A stretch of 64,000 nt of DNA from NCBI RefSeq assembly GCF_021088345.1, contig NZ_CP088156.1:3224001-3288000 (forward strand). The letters are read 5' to 3'. The translations under genes and the position numbers were made by a program. Below the pieces are notes generated by a model. It made no database searches. It saw only the letters and a list, made by a program, of their open reading frames with translations, and was not told the DNA's origin. Each line of letters opens with the position of its first letter. Position 1 is the stretch's first letter. This DNA comes from Bradyrhizobium ontarionense. GTDB taxonomy: Bacteria; Pseudomonadota; Alphaproteobacteria; Rhizobiales; Xanthobacteraceae. Of this stretch, positions 40,396-49,701 are shown in pieces.

Positions 40396-42021
40396 TCAGC
40401 GCGCGTCCTGCAAGATCATGTCGGATGCCTTCTCGGCGATCATGATGACCGGCGCGTTGGTGTTGCCCGAAACCAGGTCCGGCATGATCGAAGCGTCGAC
40501 CACGCGCAGCCCGTCAATACCGCGCACGCGCAGGCGTTGATCGACGACGGCCAGAGCATCCGTCCCCATCCGGCAGGTCGAGGTCGGATGATAGATCGTG
40601 CTGCCGGTCTGCCGGCAATAGGCCAGAATGTCGTCGTCGCTCACGACCTTGGATCCCGGATAGGCTTCGTCCGAGACATACGGCTTCAGGGCGGGCGCCG
40701 CCAGGATTTTCCGCAAGATCCGGAGGCCGTCGATATTGGCCCGCCGGTCGGTTTCGCTGGCGAGATAGTTGATACGGATCTCCGGCGGTGCCGCCGGGTC
40801 GGCGCTCCTGATCCGGAGCGAGCCGCGGCTTTCGGGCCGGAGCTGGCAGACCGAGGCCGTGAAGCCAGAGAAGGTGTGCAGTTTCTCGCCCATCTTGTCG
40901 GTCGAGAACGGGATGAAATGGATCTGGATGTCCGGGCTCGCGAGCCGCGGATCGGTCTTGAAGAAGACGCCCGCCGTGCCGGCGGCGATCGTGAGCGGAC
41001 CCTTACGAAAGGCGGCGTAGCGCGCTCCGGCCAACACCCTGCGCACGGGGTGATTGACGATGTCGTTCAGCGTGATGCGCTGGCTACAGCGCATGACGAT
41101 GCGCACCTGGAGATGGTCCTGCAGGTCGCTCCCGACGCCGGGCGCATCGAGCACCACGTCGATGCCGTGCTGCCTCAGCAGCTCACCCGGGCCGACGCCG
41201 GACAGCTGCAGCAGTTGCGGCGAATTGTAGGCGCCGCTCGACACGAGGATTTCCTTGCGGGCGCGCGCAGTCCGCATCCGGCCACGCTGGCTAAACGTCA
41301 CACCACTCGCCCGCCGCCCCTCGAACAGGATGCGCTGGGCCAGCGCATCTGTCTCGACATGGAGATTGCTACGGCCGAGCGCCGGCCGCAGGTAGGACAC
41401 TGCGCTGCTGGCGCGCCGGCCACGCCGGGTGGTGGTCTGGAAGAACCCCGCGCCTTCCTGGCTGGCGCCATTGAAATCGGCGTTGAAGGGCAGACCGGCC
41501 TCGACCGCCGCCTTCACGAAGGCTTCAGAAAGCGGATCCTCGTGCCGCCAATCCGACACCGGCAGCGGGCCGTCGCCGCCGTGGAAGTCATCGGCGCCGC
41601 GGGACTGATTTTCCGCCCGCTTGAAATAGGGCAGCACGTCGTCATGGCCCCAGCCGACATTGCCGCGCTGGCGCCAGCGGTCATAGTCCTCGTGCTGACC
41701 GCGGACATAGAGCAGGCCGTTGATCGAGCTGGAGCCGCCGAGCACCTTGCCGCGCGGCTGGAACACGGAGCGACCGTCGAGCCCAGGCTCCGGCTCGGTC
41801 TGGTACATCCAGTTGACGGTCTTTTCCTTGAACAGCTTGCCGTAGCCGAGCGGGACGTGAATCCAGATGTTGGTGTCCTTCGGACCGGCTTCGAGCAGCA
41901 GCACCTTGTGCCTGCCGTCGCTGCTCAGACGATTGGCGAGAACGCAACCGGCCGAGCCAGCCCCGACCACGACGTAATCGAACTCCAGCTCCGCCTCACG
42001 CAACGCCGTGCTGCCGTCCAT
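40396..42021 (-). CDS. GMC-family oxidoreductase (choline dehydrogenase-like)
   Basis: This is a 541-residue FAD enzyme. The ADP-binding motif VVVGAGSAGCVLANRLS lies near residue 18, the first GMC signature GKVLGGSSSINGLLYVRG near 90, and the second, SSGAYNSPQLLQLSGVGP, near 260. The catalytic His region ends TIYHPTSTCRMG and the C-terminus has SGNTNAPVIMIAEKASD. It oxidises an alcohol, with the substrate unknown. It is unlinked to betaine genes. Confidence 0.9.
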   Translation of the reverse strand: MDGSTALREAELEFDYVVVGAGSAGCVLANRLSSDGRHKVLLLEAGPKDTNIWIHVPLGYGKLFKEKTVNWMYQTEPEPGLDGRSVFQPRGKVLGGSSSINGLLYVRGQHEDYDRWRQRGNVGWGHDDVLPYFKRAENQSRGADDFHGGDGPLPVSDWRHEDPLSEAFVKAAVEAGLPFNADFNGASQEGAGFFQTTTRRGRRASSAVSYLRPALGRSNLHVETDALAQRILFEGRRASGVTFSQRGRMRTARARKEILVSSGAYNSPQLLQLSGVGPGELLRQHGIDVVLDAPGVGSDLQDHLQVRIVMRCSQRITLNDIVNHPVRRVLAGARYAAFRKGPLTIAAGTAGVFFKTDPRLASPDIQIHFIPFSTDKMGEKLHTFSGFTASVCQLRPESRGSLRIRSADPAAPPEIRINYLASETDRRANIDGLRILRKILAAPALKPYVSDEAYPGSKVVSDDDILAYCRQTGSTIYHPTSTCRMGTDALAVVDQRLRVRGIDGLRVVDASIMPDLVSGNTNAPVIMIAEKASDMILQDAR

Positions 42022-42114
42022 CGTTTCCCCACCGGCTCCTCTTGTTCTTCCACCCTGGAGATACCAAAACGGCGGGACTTGCAAGCGCGATTTCGGCAGA
42101 CTTGTTCGGCCGAG

Positions 42115-43308
42115 TCAGAGGTTGCTCTGCTCCCCCAGCAGCCGAGCCGTATGCCGCGCAATCATCATCTCTTCGTTCGTATTGACGACGAACACGCGCG
42201 CACGCGAGCGGTCCGACGAGATCACGCCGTCACCCGCGCGATTCCTGGCATCGTCGAGCTCGATGCCGAGCCAATCGAAGCCGTCGCAGACCCGCGCACG
42301 AATGCGCCAAGCATGCTCGCCGATTCCGCCGCAGAACACCACGGCATCGAGGCCCGACAGGACCGCAGCCATCGCACCGAGCTCGCGCCTGATACGATCG
42401 ACGAAATAGGCGATCGCCTGCTCGGCCTCTGGTGTTCCGGCCGCCTCCAGTTCGCGCATGTCCTGCGACAGACCCGAGAGTCCCTTCAGACCGGAGCGCG
42501 TGTACAGGAGATCGGTGATCGCCTGCGGCGTCATTCCCTTTTCCTGCAGCAGATAGAGGACAACGCCGGGATCCAGCTGTCCGCAGCGCGTGCCCATCGG
42601 CAGGCCATCGAGTGCGGTGAATCCCATCGACGAGCCGATGCTCTGACCGTCGCGGATCGCACACATCGAAGCGCCATTGCCAAGATGCATCACGACGACC
42701 CGCCCCTGCTCGTAGAGCGGCGCGGTCTCCTTCATGCGTGCGACGACGTATTCGTAGGACAGCCCATGAAAGCCGTAGCGACGAACGCCTTCGTCGTAGA
42801 ACTCACGCGGCAAGGCATAGGTGTCATTCACCCAGGGGTGCGAGCGATGGAAAGCAGTGTCGAAACATCCGACCTGGAGCGCATCGGGGAAGGCACGATG
42901 CGCGGCGCGAACGCCGGAGAGGTTATGAGGCTGGTGCAGCGGCGCGAGTGGATTGAGCCTGTCCAGCTTTTCCAAGCTGACCTGATCGAGCACGACCGGC
43001 CGCGTAAATTCGATGCCGCCATGGACGATCCTGTGGCCGACGGCTTCGACAGCCGTTCTGCCGATAACCCGTTCCAGAACTGCGAGCACGACACCGAGAG
43101 CCGTTTCATGATCAGCAGCCCGCGCCGGATCGAGTCGTTCATCGGCAATCTTGGCGCCGTTCCGTTCCGCTTCGAGATGAGGGGCTATGGTACCAAGTCC
43201 CTCGATTTGGCCGCGCACACATTCGGCGGGCTCCGTCTCGCCTTCGAACAGCGCGAATTTGATCGAGGACGAGCCCGCGTTGAGAGTGAGAATGTGTCGC
43301 ACTGTCAT
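42115..43308 (-). CDS. ackA: Acetate kinase
   Basis: This 397-residue ASKHA-fold kinase interconverts acetate and acetyl phosphate with ATP. LTLNAGSSSIKFALFE is the first signature (residues 6-21), and GVRRYGFHGLSYEYV the second. FCGGIGEHAWRIR and VVNTNEEMMIARHT are conserved C-terminal parts. GAGG precedes the ATG at MTVRHI. Neither pta nor a phosphoketolase gene is adjacent, although rhizobial ackA usually has one. Confidence 0.95.
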   Translation of the reverse strand: MTVRHILTLNAGSSSIKFALFEGETEPAECVRGQIEGLGTIAPHLEAERNGAKIADERLDPARAADHETALGVVLAVLERVIGRTAVEAVGHRIVHGGIEFTRPVVLDQVSLEKLDRLNPLAPLHQPHNLSGVRAAHRAFPDALQVGCFDTAFHRSHPWVNDTYALPREFYDEGVRRYGFHGLSYEYVVARMKETAPLYEQGRVVVMHLGNGASMCAIRDGQSIGSSMGFTALDGLPMGTRCGQLDPGVVLYLLQEKGMTPQAITDLLYTRSGLKGLSGLSQDMRELEAAGTPEAEQAIAYFVDRIRRELGAMAAVLSGLDAVVFCGGIGEHAWRIRARVCDGFDWLGIELDDARNRAGDGVISSDRSRARVFVVNTNEEMMIARHTARLLGEQSNL

Positions 43309-43654
43309 GTCGCCTCGTGAGAATGACATAGCCTTCGGACCTGCAGTGGCGACGCCGTGCGTCCGATCCTATCAGAACACGTCATCCCGTCGTGCTGCCC
43401 ATTTGCCGGCTCTGCGATCGACGGTCTCGTCGACCCAGCAAACTGCGGAAAATACGACCCATTTTCATGACGGACCAAAGACGGACGAAACGCTAGCCTT
43501 TGTCGAGTGGACAACCGCTCTACGGCTGAAAAGATGCACAAGGGCGCAGATAACGCGATCCGCCTATGTCGACAGGATCCTCTTGCAGATCCCGCGCCGA
43601 GCGCGCCGTCTGTTAGGATGCTATCAAAGCGAGTCGGACTGCGGGAGGACATTA
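43309..43654. other. Divergent promoter region between ackA and the MetE-like gene
   Basis: About 345 bases without a gene. GC is lower than average. I looked for an S-adenosylmethionine riboswitch ahead of the MetE-like gene and found no convincing core. Confidence 0.4.
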
Positions 43655-44698
43655 GTGGTGAACCTGCCTCGATATCTCCTGCCGACCACCGTGGTCGGAA
43701 GCTATCCGCAGCCGGATTGGCTGGTCGATCGCGCGATGCTCTCGAAGTCGGTTCCGCGGATCCGCCTGCAGGGTCTCTGGCGCATTCAGCGGCCGCTGCT
43801 CGACGATGCCCAGGACGACGCCACCATCATCGCGATCCACGACATGGAACATGCCGGCATCGATATCGTGACGGATGGGGAGATCCGCCGCGAGAGCTAC
43901 TCCAACCGCTTTGCCACCGCGCTCGACGGCATCGATGCGGATAATCCCGCCATCATCATTTCGCCCTCCGGGATCAAGACGCCGGTGCCGCGGATCGTCG
44001 GTCCGATCCGGCGACTTCATCCGATCGAACGCCGCGACATGGAATTTCTCCGCCGCAACACCCATCGTGCCGCCAAGATCACCTTGCCCGGCCCCTTCAC
44101 CCTGAGCCAGCAGGCGCAGGACGACTTCTACGGCGACGACGAGGCGCTTGCGATGGCCTTTGCCGAGGTCGTGAATGCCGAGATGCGCGACCTGCAGCGG
44201 GCCGGCGCTGACGTGATCCAGCTCGACGAGCCCTGGGTCCGCAACAACCCGCAAGCGGCGCGGCGCTATGCGGTGAAGGCCATCAACCGGGCGCTCGATC
44301 AGATCACGGTGCCCACCATCGTTCACGTCTGCTTCGGATATGCGGCCATCGTCCCCGGCTCGAGCAAGCCGACCGGGTACCCCTTCCTGACCGAGCTTGC
44401 CGAGTGCCGCGCGGACCAGATCTCCATCGAGGCGGCGCAGCCGCGGCTCGACCTCGGGGTCCTGAAAGATCTCTCGGCCAAGACCATCGTGCTCGGCGTG
44501 CTCGATCTCGGCGATCCCGAGGTCGAGCCGGTCGCGGTCATCGCCGAACGCATCCGCAGCGGCCTCAAGGTGGTGTCGCCGGAGCGGCTCGTCATCGCGC
44601 CGGACTGCGGCATGAAGTACCTGCCGCGCGCGACCGCCTTCGGCAAGCTCAAGGCGATGTGCGCGGCCGCGGCGCACGTGCGCGAGGAGCTCGCCTGA
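43655..44698 (+). CDS. Cobalamin-independent methionine synthase-like protein
   Basis: This 347-residue protein matches the C-terminal catalytic half of MetE (full MetE is about 750 residues). LPTTVVGSYPQPDWLV opens the barrel. Zinc-ligand candidates are His and Cys in IVHVCFG, Glu in SIEAAQP and Cys in APDCGMKYLP. Short forms of this type act in methyl transfer, with donors other than methyltetrahydrofolate in some archaea and bacteria. The start is one of two adjacent GTG codons behind GGGAGGA. Confidence 0.85.
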   Translation: MVNLPRYLLPTTVVGSYPQPDWLVDRAMLSKSVPRIRLQGLWRIQRPLLDDAQDDATIIAIHDMEHAGIDIVTDGEIRRESYSNRFATALDGIDADNPAIIISPSGIKTPVPRIVGPIRRLHPIERRDMEFLRRNTHRAAKITLPGPFTLSQQAQDDFYGDDEALAMAFAEVVNAEMRDLQRAGADVIQLDEPWVRNNPQAARRYAVKAINRALDQITVPTIVHVCFGYAAIVPGSSKPTGYPFLTELAECRADQISIEAAQPRLDLGVLKDLSAKTIVLGVLDLGDPEVEPVAVIAERIRSGLKVVSPERLVIAPDCGMKYLPRATAFGKLKAMCAAAAHVREELA

Positions 44699-44869
44699 CA
44701 GGCCGTCACGGCAGACAACTGCGAACAGCCGTCCGCAAAGGCGGCAGATGCGGCGGATTTCGGGCAGCATCTTGTGCGGCGAAGCCACCCAAACACCCCA
44801 TTCCCGGCATAAGGCAGCCGGTGAACGCCGAGGACCGGCTGAGCCGATCCCATCGGACAGGAGGATCGG

Positions 44870-45511
44870 ATGGCCGACTGCGTTATGCCGAAGAACGTCA
44901 CCTTCGCAGTCGCCGCGCTGCTCGGCTGCGCGGCGCTGGGCGACATGGCGAGAGCCGATTCGATCGATGTCATGAGCGACCTGCTGCGTGACGCGCGAAG
45001 CTCGTTTGCGCGGATGGTGCCGCTGGAATTGGTGCCCACCATGCCGGCGCTGCAGCCTCCCGCCATCCAGCGCCCCGCCCCGTCCACACCACCGCAACCC
45101 GCTCCTCCCGCTCAGTTCAGCGCCAAGCCGCAAGCCGCCGAGCGCATGGCAAAGCCCCGCGCACCGGTCAGCCCCGCCGCGGCGGCGCTGGCGGCCGCGG
45201 AAGCCGCCGAGAAGATCGCCGACGCCAATCTCGACGTCGCCTTGGCGGCCAACGAGAAGGCCGTGTCCGACCGCAACGCCGCAGACGCGCTGGCGAAGAC
45301 CAACCCCGCTCTGGCGACCATCGCCGCCGCCAGGGCCGCGGCCGAAGCGGCCCACATCGCCGACGCGAACCTGACCGACGCGCTGCTGGCCGACAAGAAG
45401 ACCGACGCGCGCCTCAAGGCCGCACGAGAGGCCCTGGCAGCCGAGCAGAACGGCCGGAAGTCCTCGACCGCGCCGCAGGCGACAACTCCGGTCAGCCTGT
45501 CCGACAAGTAG
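44870..45511 (+). CDS. Exported Ala-rich protein, hypothetical
   Basis: This is a 213-residue protein with a signal peptide ending near GDMARA (about residue 29). A Pro/Gln-rich linker covers 60-110, followed by an Ala-rich helical region (about 115-195) with a loose repeat around AAEAAEKIADANLDVAL and AAEAAHIADANLTDALL. The two phrases suggest an internal duplication. No family is recognised. Confidence 0.6.
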   Translation: MADCVMPKNVTFAVAALLGCAALGDMARADSIDVMSDLLRDARSSFARMVPLELVPTMPALQPPAIQRPAPSTPPQPAPPAQFSAKPQAAERMAKPRAPVSPAAAALAAAEAAEKIADANLDVALAANEKAVSDRNAADALAKTNPALATIAAARAAAEAAHIADANLTDALLADKKTDARLKAAREALAAEQNGRKSSTAPQATTPVSLSDK

Positions 45512-45577
45512 GACCGCTGGTCTCGTCTCGCGCAGAACCTCGCCGCGGCAAGCGCACGCAGCCAGACCATACGCCCG

Positions 45578-46555
45578 CTACGCGTCGGTACGCTCCAGCG
45601 TGTCGACCGTGACCACGCCATGAGCGCGCGAGACGCAGGTGCAGAGCTTGCGGTTCTCGTGCTTCTGCTCCGCGCTGAAGAACACGTCGCGATGATCGAT
45701 CTCGCCCTCGACCTCGACCACGTCGATTGCGCAGACGCCGCACTCGCCGCGCCGGCAGTCGGCCATCACCTCGTGGCCCGCCGCGTTGAGCACGTCGAGC
45801 ATGGAGCGATCGCGCGGCACGATGATCTCCTCACGACTGCCGCGCAGCCGCACCTTGAACGGCTCGGCGGCGAGGCGGCCGCTCGAGCCGAAGGTCTCGT
45901 AGCTGAGGTCGGTCGGCGCGCGGCCGCAGCCGGACCACGCACTGCGCGCCGCATCCAGCATCCGCATCGGACCGCAGAGCAGCACGGTGGCGCCACCGGA
46001 CAGTCCGGAGAACAGCTGCGCCAGATCGAGCCGCCGCGACTCGTCGGCGGCGTACACCGTGAGACGTTCGCCGAGCAGCGTCGACAGCTCCTCGACATAG
46101 GCGGCATCGCGCCGCGAGCGCACCGCGTAATGCAGCGAGACGTCGGCGCCCTTGCGCATCAGGGCCTGCGCCGCGCCGAGCAGCGGCGTGATGCCGATGC
46201 CGCCGGCGACGAGACAATATTGCGGGCGCTGCCAATCGACCTGCAACAGCGAGGTCGGGCTCGTCACGTCCACCCGCGCGCCGGGCTGCAGCGACCACAG
46301 ATAACGCGACCCGCCGCGTGAATCCTCGGCGAGACGGACTGCGATCCGATAGCCCTGCGGCTCGGCTTCGCCGACCAGCGAATAGGAGCGCACGTCCGGC
46401 TGGCCGCCGACGAGAACGCTGAGCTTGAGATGGCTGCCGACGGCGTAGGGCGCACAGACATGGTTGTCGGGACGCAGGATGAATTCCCGGATTCCCGGCG
46501 CGAGGTCCCGTGTCGAGACCAGGGTCGCGGTCGACCAGTTGTCCTGGAAGCGCAT
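45578..46555 (-). CDS. PDR/VanB-type oxygenase reductase
   Basis: This 325-residue reductase has the order FMN domain, NAD domain, C-terminal plant-type [2Fe-2S] ferredoxin. DVRSYSLVGEAEPQGYRIAV binds flavin; VAGGIGITPLLGAAQ binds NAD; CRRGECGVC plus a later Cys in KLCTCV hold the cluster. It feeds electrons to the Rieske oxygenase encoded three genes up in the same operon. Its C-terminal region has a decayed relative at 50578-50770. Confidence 0.92.
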   Translation of the reverse strand: MRFQDNWSTATLVSTRDLAPGIREFILRPDNHVCAPYAVGSHLKLSVLVGGQPDVRSYSLVGEAEPQGYRIAVRLAEDSRGGSRYLWSLQPGARVDVTSPTSLLQVDWQRPQYCLVAGGIGITPLLGAAQALMRKGADVSLHYAVRSRRDAAYVEELSTLLGERLTVYAADESRRLDLAQLFSGLSGGATVLLCGPMRMLDAARSAWSGCGRAPTDLSYETFGSSGRLAAEPFKVRLRGSREEIIVPRDRSMLDVLNAAGHEVMADCRRGECGVCAIDVVEVEGEIDHRDVFFSAEQKHENRKLCTCVSRAHGVVTVDTLERTDA

Positions 46556-46565
46556 GATCGTCTCC

Positions 46566-47321
46566 TCAGCTCGTGGCCTGCGTCCTGATCAGCACGGCCG
46601 CCGGCACCAGGTCCATCGGACCGCGCGCCCTGACCGCAAGCCGCAGATTGCGGGCGGCGAGGCGGGCGTGCTCGCGCATGATCGCCTCGGCGCGCGCGCC
46701 CTCACGGTTCTCGATCGCATCGACCACGATGCGGTGATGCTCCTGAGCCACCACCAGGATATGTCGCGCCTCGGGCAATGCCGACTGTGCCATCACGAAG
46801 CCGCTGGGCGATGCGAACGGCAGCGCGCTGGCGCGATCGACCTGCCGGATGACAGGCGCACTGCGCGACAACTCGGCCAGCAGGGCGTGGAAACGCGCAT
46901 TGAGCGCCACGTAGGACGAGAACGCGTCGAACGAGAGCTCGGCCGGCGCGATCAGCTCGTCGATCTGGGCGAGGCATTCGCGCATCGGCTCGGTGTCGCG
47001 CACGGACACGCCGCGCTCGGCGGCGAGCCGCGCCGCCAGGCCTTCCATCGTCCCGCGCACCTCGATGGAGTCGAGCACGTCCCGCTCGGAGAACGATTTC
47101 ACCATGAAGCCGCCGGACGGAATGGCCTCCAGCAGCCCCTCCTCTTCGAGCCGCACCAGCGCCATGCGCACCGGCGTGCGCGAGACGCCGGCCGCCTCCA
47201 CCGCCTGCAGCTCCGAGATGCGCTCGCCCGGTCGCAATGCGCCGGTCAGGATCAGATCGCGCAAGGTGAGCTGCGCACGAACCGTCTGCGAGATCGATCG
47301 CTCGCTGTCACGCTCAGCCAT
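46566..47321 (-). CDS. GntR-family regulator, FCD type
   Basis: This is a 251-residue regulator. The N-terminal winged helix (about 12-75) includes ELQAVEAAGVSRTPVRMALV; the FCD ligand domain follows with the metal-ligand type phrases NARFHALLAEL and EHHRIVVDAIE. It lies between the oxygenase and reductase genes, 5 and 10 bases from them, so all three are one operon. It probably senses the aromatic substrate and binds the GTATAC palindromes upstream. Confidence 0.9.
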   Translation of the reverse strand: MAERDSERSISQTVRAQLTLRDLILTGALRPGERISELQAVEAAGVSRTPVRMALVRLEEEGLLEAIPSGGFMVKSFSERDVLDSIEVRGTMEGLAARLAAERGVSVRDTEPMRECLAQIDELIAPAELSFDAFSSYVALNARFHALLAELSRSAPVIRQVDRASALPFASPSGFVMAQSALPEARHILVVAQEHHRIVVDAIENREGARAEAIMREHARLAARNLRLAVRARGPMDLVPAAVLIRTQATS

Positions 47322-47326
47322 TCCGG

Positions 47327-48370
47327 TTACTCCGCGGCTTCGCGCAGCGGCGTTTCGCGTGCGATCATCCGGTCGATGATCCGCCGCGCCCACATTGCGC
47401 CTGCATCGATGTTGAGATTGTAGAAAACGCGTCCCGGATTCTCGTCCATCGCACGCTGCTGCGCTTCCAGGATCAGCTCATCCTCGCGGAAGATGCCCGA
47501 CACGCCCTCGCGAATTTCCGTCGTCAGCCGCTGCTCGGCGAGCTGGTAGTTGCGGGCGAACGCCCAGAAATAGTGGCAGCTGCGCTCGGTCTCCGGCGTG
47601 ATGGTGTTGAGCACCATGCCGTTGACGCCCTGCGAGCGGTCGCCTTCCGGCGCTCCCGTGCCGGTCGGCGCGACGCCGACGTCGATCGCAACCGTGCACG
47701 GCGCCTCGAAGCGGATGATCTGCCAGCGATCGACCAGGCCTTCCTTGCCGAGCTGCTTGGCCCAGAACGGCGGCGGCTCGATGCCGCGCATCCAGCGCGT
47801 CACGGTCGCGGTGCGCTCGCCATGGGTGACGTCGAACGGCGCTTCCGCCACTGCTTCATTACCGATCGACGAGCCGTGCACGAAGGTCTCGTGCGTCAGG
47901 TCCATCAGATTGTCGACCACCAGGCGGTAGTCGCAATTGACGTGAATGGTCTTGCCGTCGCCGGCCCAGGCGGGATCGTGATTCCAGTGCATGTCGGGAA
48001 TCGTGACGGGATCGGCCAGCGCCGGATCGCCCATCCACAGCCAGATGAAGCGATGACGCTCCACCGCCGGATAGGCGCGCACGCAGGCCGATGGATTGAT
48101 GGTCTCCTGCGAGGGCATGAAGGTGCAGCGGCCCTGCGGATTGAACTTCAGCCCGTGATAGCCGCAGACCAGGGTATCGCCTTCGAGCCGGCCCTTGGAC
48201 AGCGGCACCAGCCGATGCCAGCAGGCATCTTCGAGCGCGGCGATGGTGCCGTCGGCCTTGCGATACATCACCACATGCTTGCCGCAGATGGTGCGAGGCA
48301 GCAGGGCCTGCTTGACCTCGGCGTCCCAGGCGGCGGCGTACCAGGCATTCATTGGAAAAGAAGCGGCCAT
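47327..48370 (-). CDS. Rieske aromatic oxygenase, VanA-like
   Basis: This 347-residue oxygenase subunit has Rieske ligands Cys50, His52, Cys69 and His72 (CWH and CGYH). The mononuclear iron site is in NLMDLTHETFVHGSS, with His160, His165 and a later Asp. The layout is that of vanillate O-demethylase and related aromatic demethylases or hydroxylases. The reductase is encoded in the same operon. The substrate is not determined by the sequence. Confidence 0.9.
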   Translation of the reverse strand: MAASFPMNAWYAAAWDAEVKQALLPRTICGKHVVMYRKADGTIAALEDACWHRLVPLSKGRLEGDTLVCGYHGLKFNPQGRCTFMPSQETINPSACVRAYPAVERHRFIWLWMGDPALADPVTIPDMHWNHDPAWAGDGKTIHVNCDYRLVVDNLMDLTHETFVHGSSIGNEAVAEAPFDVTHGERTATVTRWMRGIEPPPFWAKQLGKEGLVDRWQIIRFEAPCTVAIDVGVAPTGTGAPEGDRSQGVNGMVLNTITPETERSCHYFWAFARNYQLAEQRLTTEIREGVSGIFREDELILEAQQRAMDENPGRVFYNLNIDAGAMWARRIIDRMIARETPLREAAE

Positions 48371-48387
48371 GGCGTGTCCTCGTGTCG

Positions 48388-48416
48388 GTATACTTCCAAC
48401 TACTCATTGTATACAA
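48388..48416 (-). promoter_or_regulatory. GTATAC operators overlapping the oxygenase promoter
   Basis: The perfect palindrome TTGTATACAA (48407-48416) lies 36 bases before the oxygenase start; a half-like GGTATAC is at 48387-48393. On the minus strand TTGCGC and TATACA, 18 bases apart, form a possible promoter, so the palindrome covers its -10 element. TNGTATACNA fits GntR/FCD operators. Confidence 0.65.
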
Positions 48417-48470
48417 CGAATGGCCAGCCAGGCGCAAGTTCCAGCTTATTCGGGTATAATTTTGCCTATC

Positions 48471-48480
48471 CTGTATACAG
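48471..48480. promoter_or_regulatory. Upstream GTATAC operator
   Basis: CTGTATACAG is a perfect 10-bp palindrome with the same GTATAC core, 64 bases from TTGTATACAA (centre to centre, about six helical turns). It would allow two regulator dimers to act together. The rest of the gap to 48724 holds no recognisable gene. Confidence 0.55.
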
Positions 48481-48724
48481 AAACTCATCCTTAGCGCCAG
48501 TCGGCGGTTGTCCGAGGAGAGCCTGAGGCTGACGGAAAATCCTCAATGATTCAAACGCTTGTGTCGATTCCTCCGCGGTCATCACGGCCGGCCGCCGCTC
48601 GATTCCGGGCGTCCTCCGGCTGGTAACGGAACCCGAGGTGCGGTGGATCAGACGACCGGGCACACGGCGAAAGCACATGCCGCGCCCCCGCCAGCTGAGA
48701 CACTTGCGTGACGGGGTCCGACGA

Positions 48725-49333
48725 TCACAGCGGCTCGCCGTGAAGCCACGCGGCGCCGCGCGCATACAGCGCGTCGACCTCCGGCCCCTTCAACCCGGGC
48801 ATGTCGCGCTTGACCGTGTAGCCAATGCGCGTCTGCAAATAAGCGAGGTGGCGGTAGCCGACCGGAAACTGCTCGAGCAGCGCGCGATCGAGCGCCGGCA
48901 CTGCGCCCGGCGTGACCGGATCCATGCGGTCCTTCTCGTAGATCGGCTGGCGCAGCACGATGCCCCATTTGCCGGCGCGCTTCTCGAGGAAGTCGTAGAA
49001 GCGCCCCGTGCACAGCACGTCGCAAACAACGCCTTCGACCTCGGCGCGCTGCGAGATCGTCATCTTGGTCTGGGAGATCGCGCGTTGGCCCGCGAGATCG
49101 ACCGAGATGCCGCCGAGAAAGTGCAGGATGTTGACGCCCTTGGCCCAGGCCGACTTGCTGATCTCGATGAACTCGTCGCCGGTCCCTTGCGTCCACGTCG
49201 CCATCATCCGCCCGTCCAGATGCCACACCGTGCGGAAGCGCTCCCAGTCGCCGGCGTCGCGCCAGATCGCCCAGTTCTGCAGCAGCTCGCGGATCTGACG
49301 GTCGTCCTCGATCTCGGCGGCGGTCTTGGTCAT
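48725..49333 (-). CDS. SnoaL-like (NTF2-fold) protein
   Basis: This is a 202-residue protein. IRELLQNWAIWRDAGDWERF and GRFYDFLEKRAGKWGIVLRQP are typical of SnoaL_4-type NTF2-fold proteins, which include small subunits of ring-hydroxylating oxygenases and cyclases. It lies 354 bases upstream of the Rieske operon on the same strand, with the operators between, so it is a linked but separate unit. Confidence 0.75.
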   Translation of the reverse strand: MTKTAAEIEDDRQIRELLQNWAIWRDAGDWERFRTVWHLDGRMMATWTQGTGDEFIEISKSAWAKGVNILHFLGGISVDLAGQRAISQTKMTISQRAEVEGVVCDVLCTGRFYDFLEKRAGKWGIVLRQPIYEKDRMDPVTPGAVPALDRALLEQFPVGYRHLAYLQTRIGYTVKRDMPGLKGPEVDALYARGAAWLHGEPL

Positions 49334-49364
49334 ATCGGCATTCCTCTTTCGTTGTCGGCTGCTG

Positions 49365-49495
49365 GGTACATGGATCCGGCGGCCGCGGCAAAAGCCGTCG
49401 GGACACGCGCCTCAGCCTCGGTGTCGTCCTGGGCCTGCGCGCGTTTCACGCGCTTGTCCGGAATGACGATGGGAAATTGGTCGGCGCCTTCGCCA
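49365..49495. repeat. Degenerate repeat block upstream of the porin gene
   Basis: It begins GGTACATGGATCCGG (49365-49379), then has TCGGTGTCGTCC (49418-49429), CGCTTGTCCGGAATGACGAT and a GGTCGGCGCCTTCG phrase. The same order recurs at 50776-50995. The middle is a worn member of the GTCGTCCCGG family. A run of eight C residues lies downstream near 49566. Confidence 0.6.
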
Positions 49496-49701
49496 ACCAG
49501 AAGCAAGACAAGCGCTTGCTGCCCGCGGCGCGTAACGGAAGCTTGCGAGCAGCCGGGGTCGACGCCCCCCCCCGCCCGCCTGTGCTTTCTCGGCAACAGC
49601 TGGACGAAATATCGGAAACCGGCAAGACACCGACTCGAGGTGGTGTATGAGATAAAATACAATTCAAAATATCGCCCCCTTCTCAACATGGGATATTCAC
49701 A

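Noticed and set aside
40537..43320. 927-codon plus-strand frame
   Set aside because: It is antisense to the GMC oxidoreductase and acetate kinase genes and has the Arg/His/Asp-rich composition of GC-rich shadow frames.
43309..43654. Possible S-adenosylmethionine riboswitch before the MetE-like gene
   Set aside because: I could not find the conserved core or pseudoknot of the alphaproteobacterial type.
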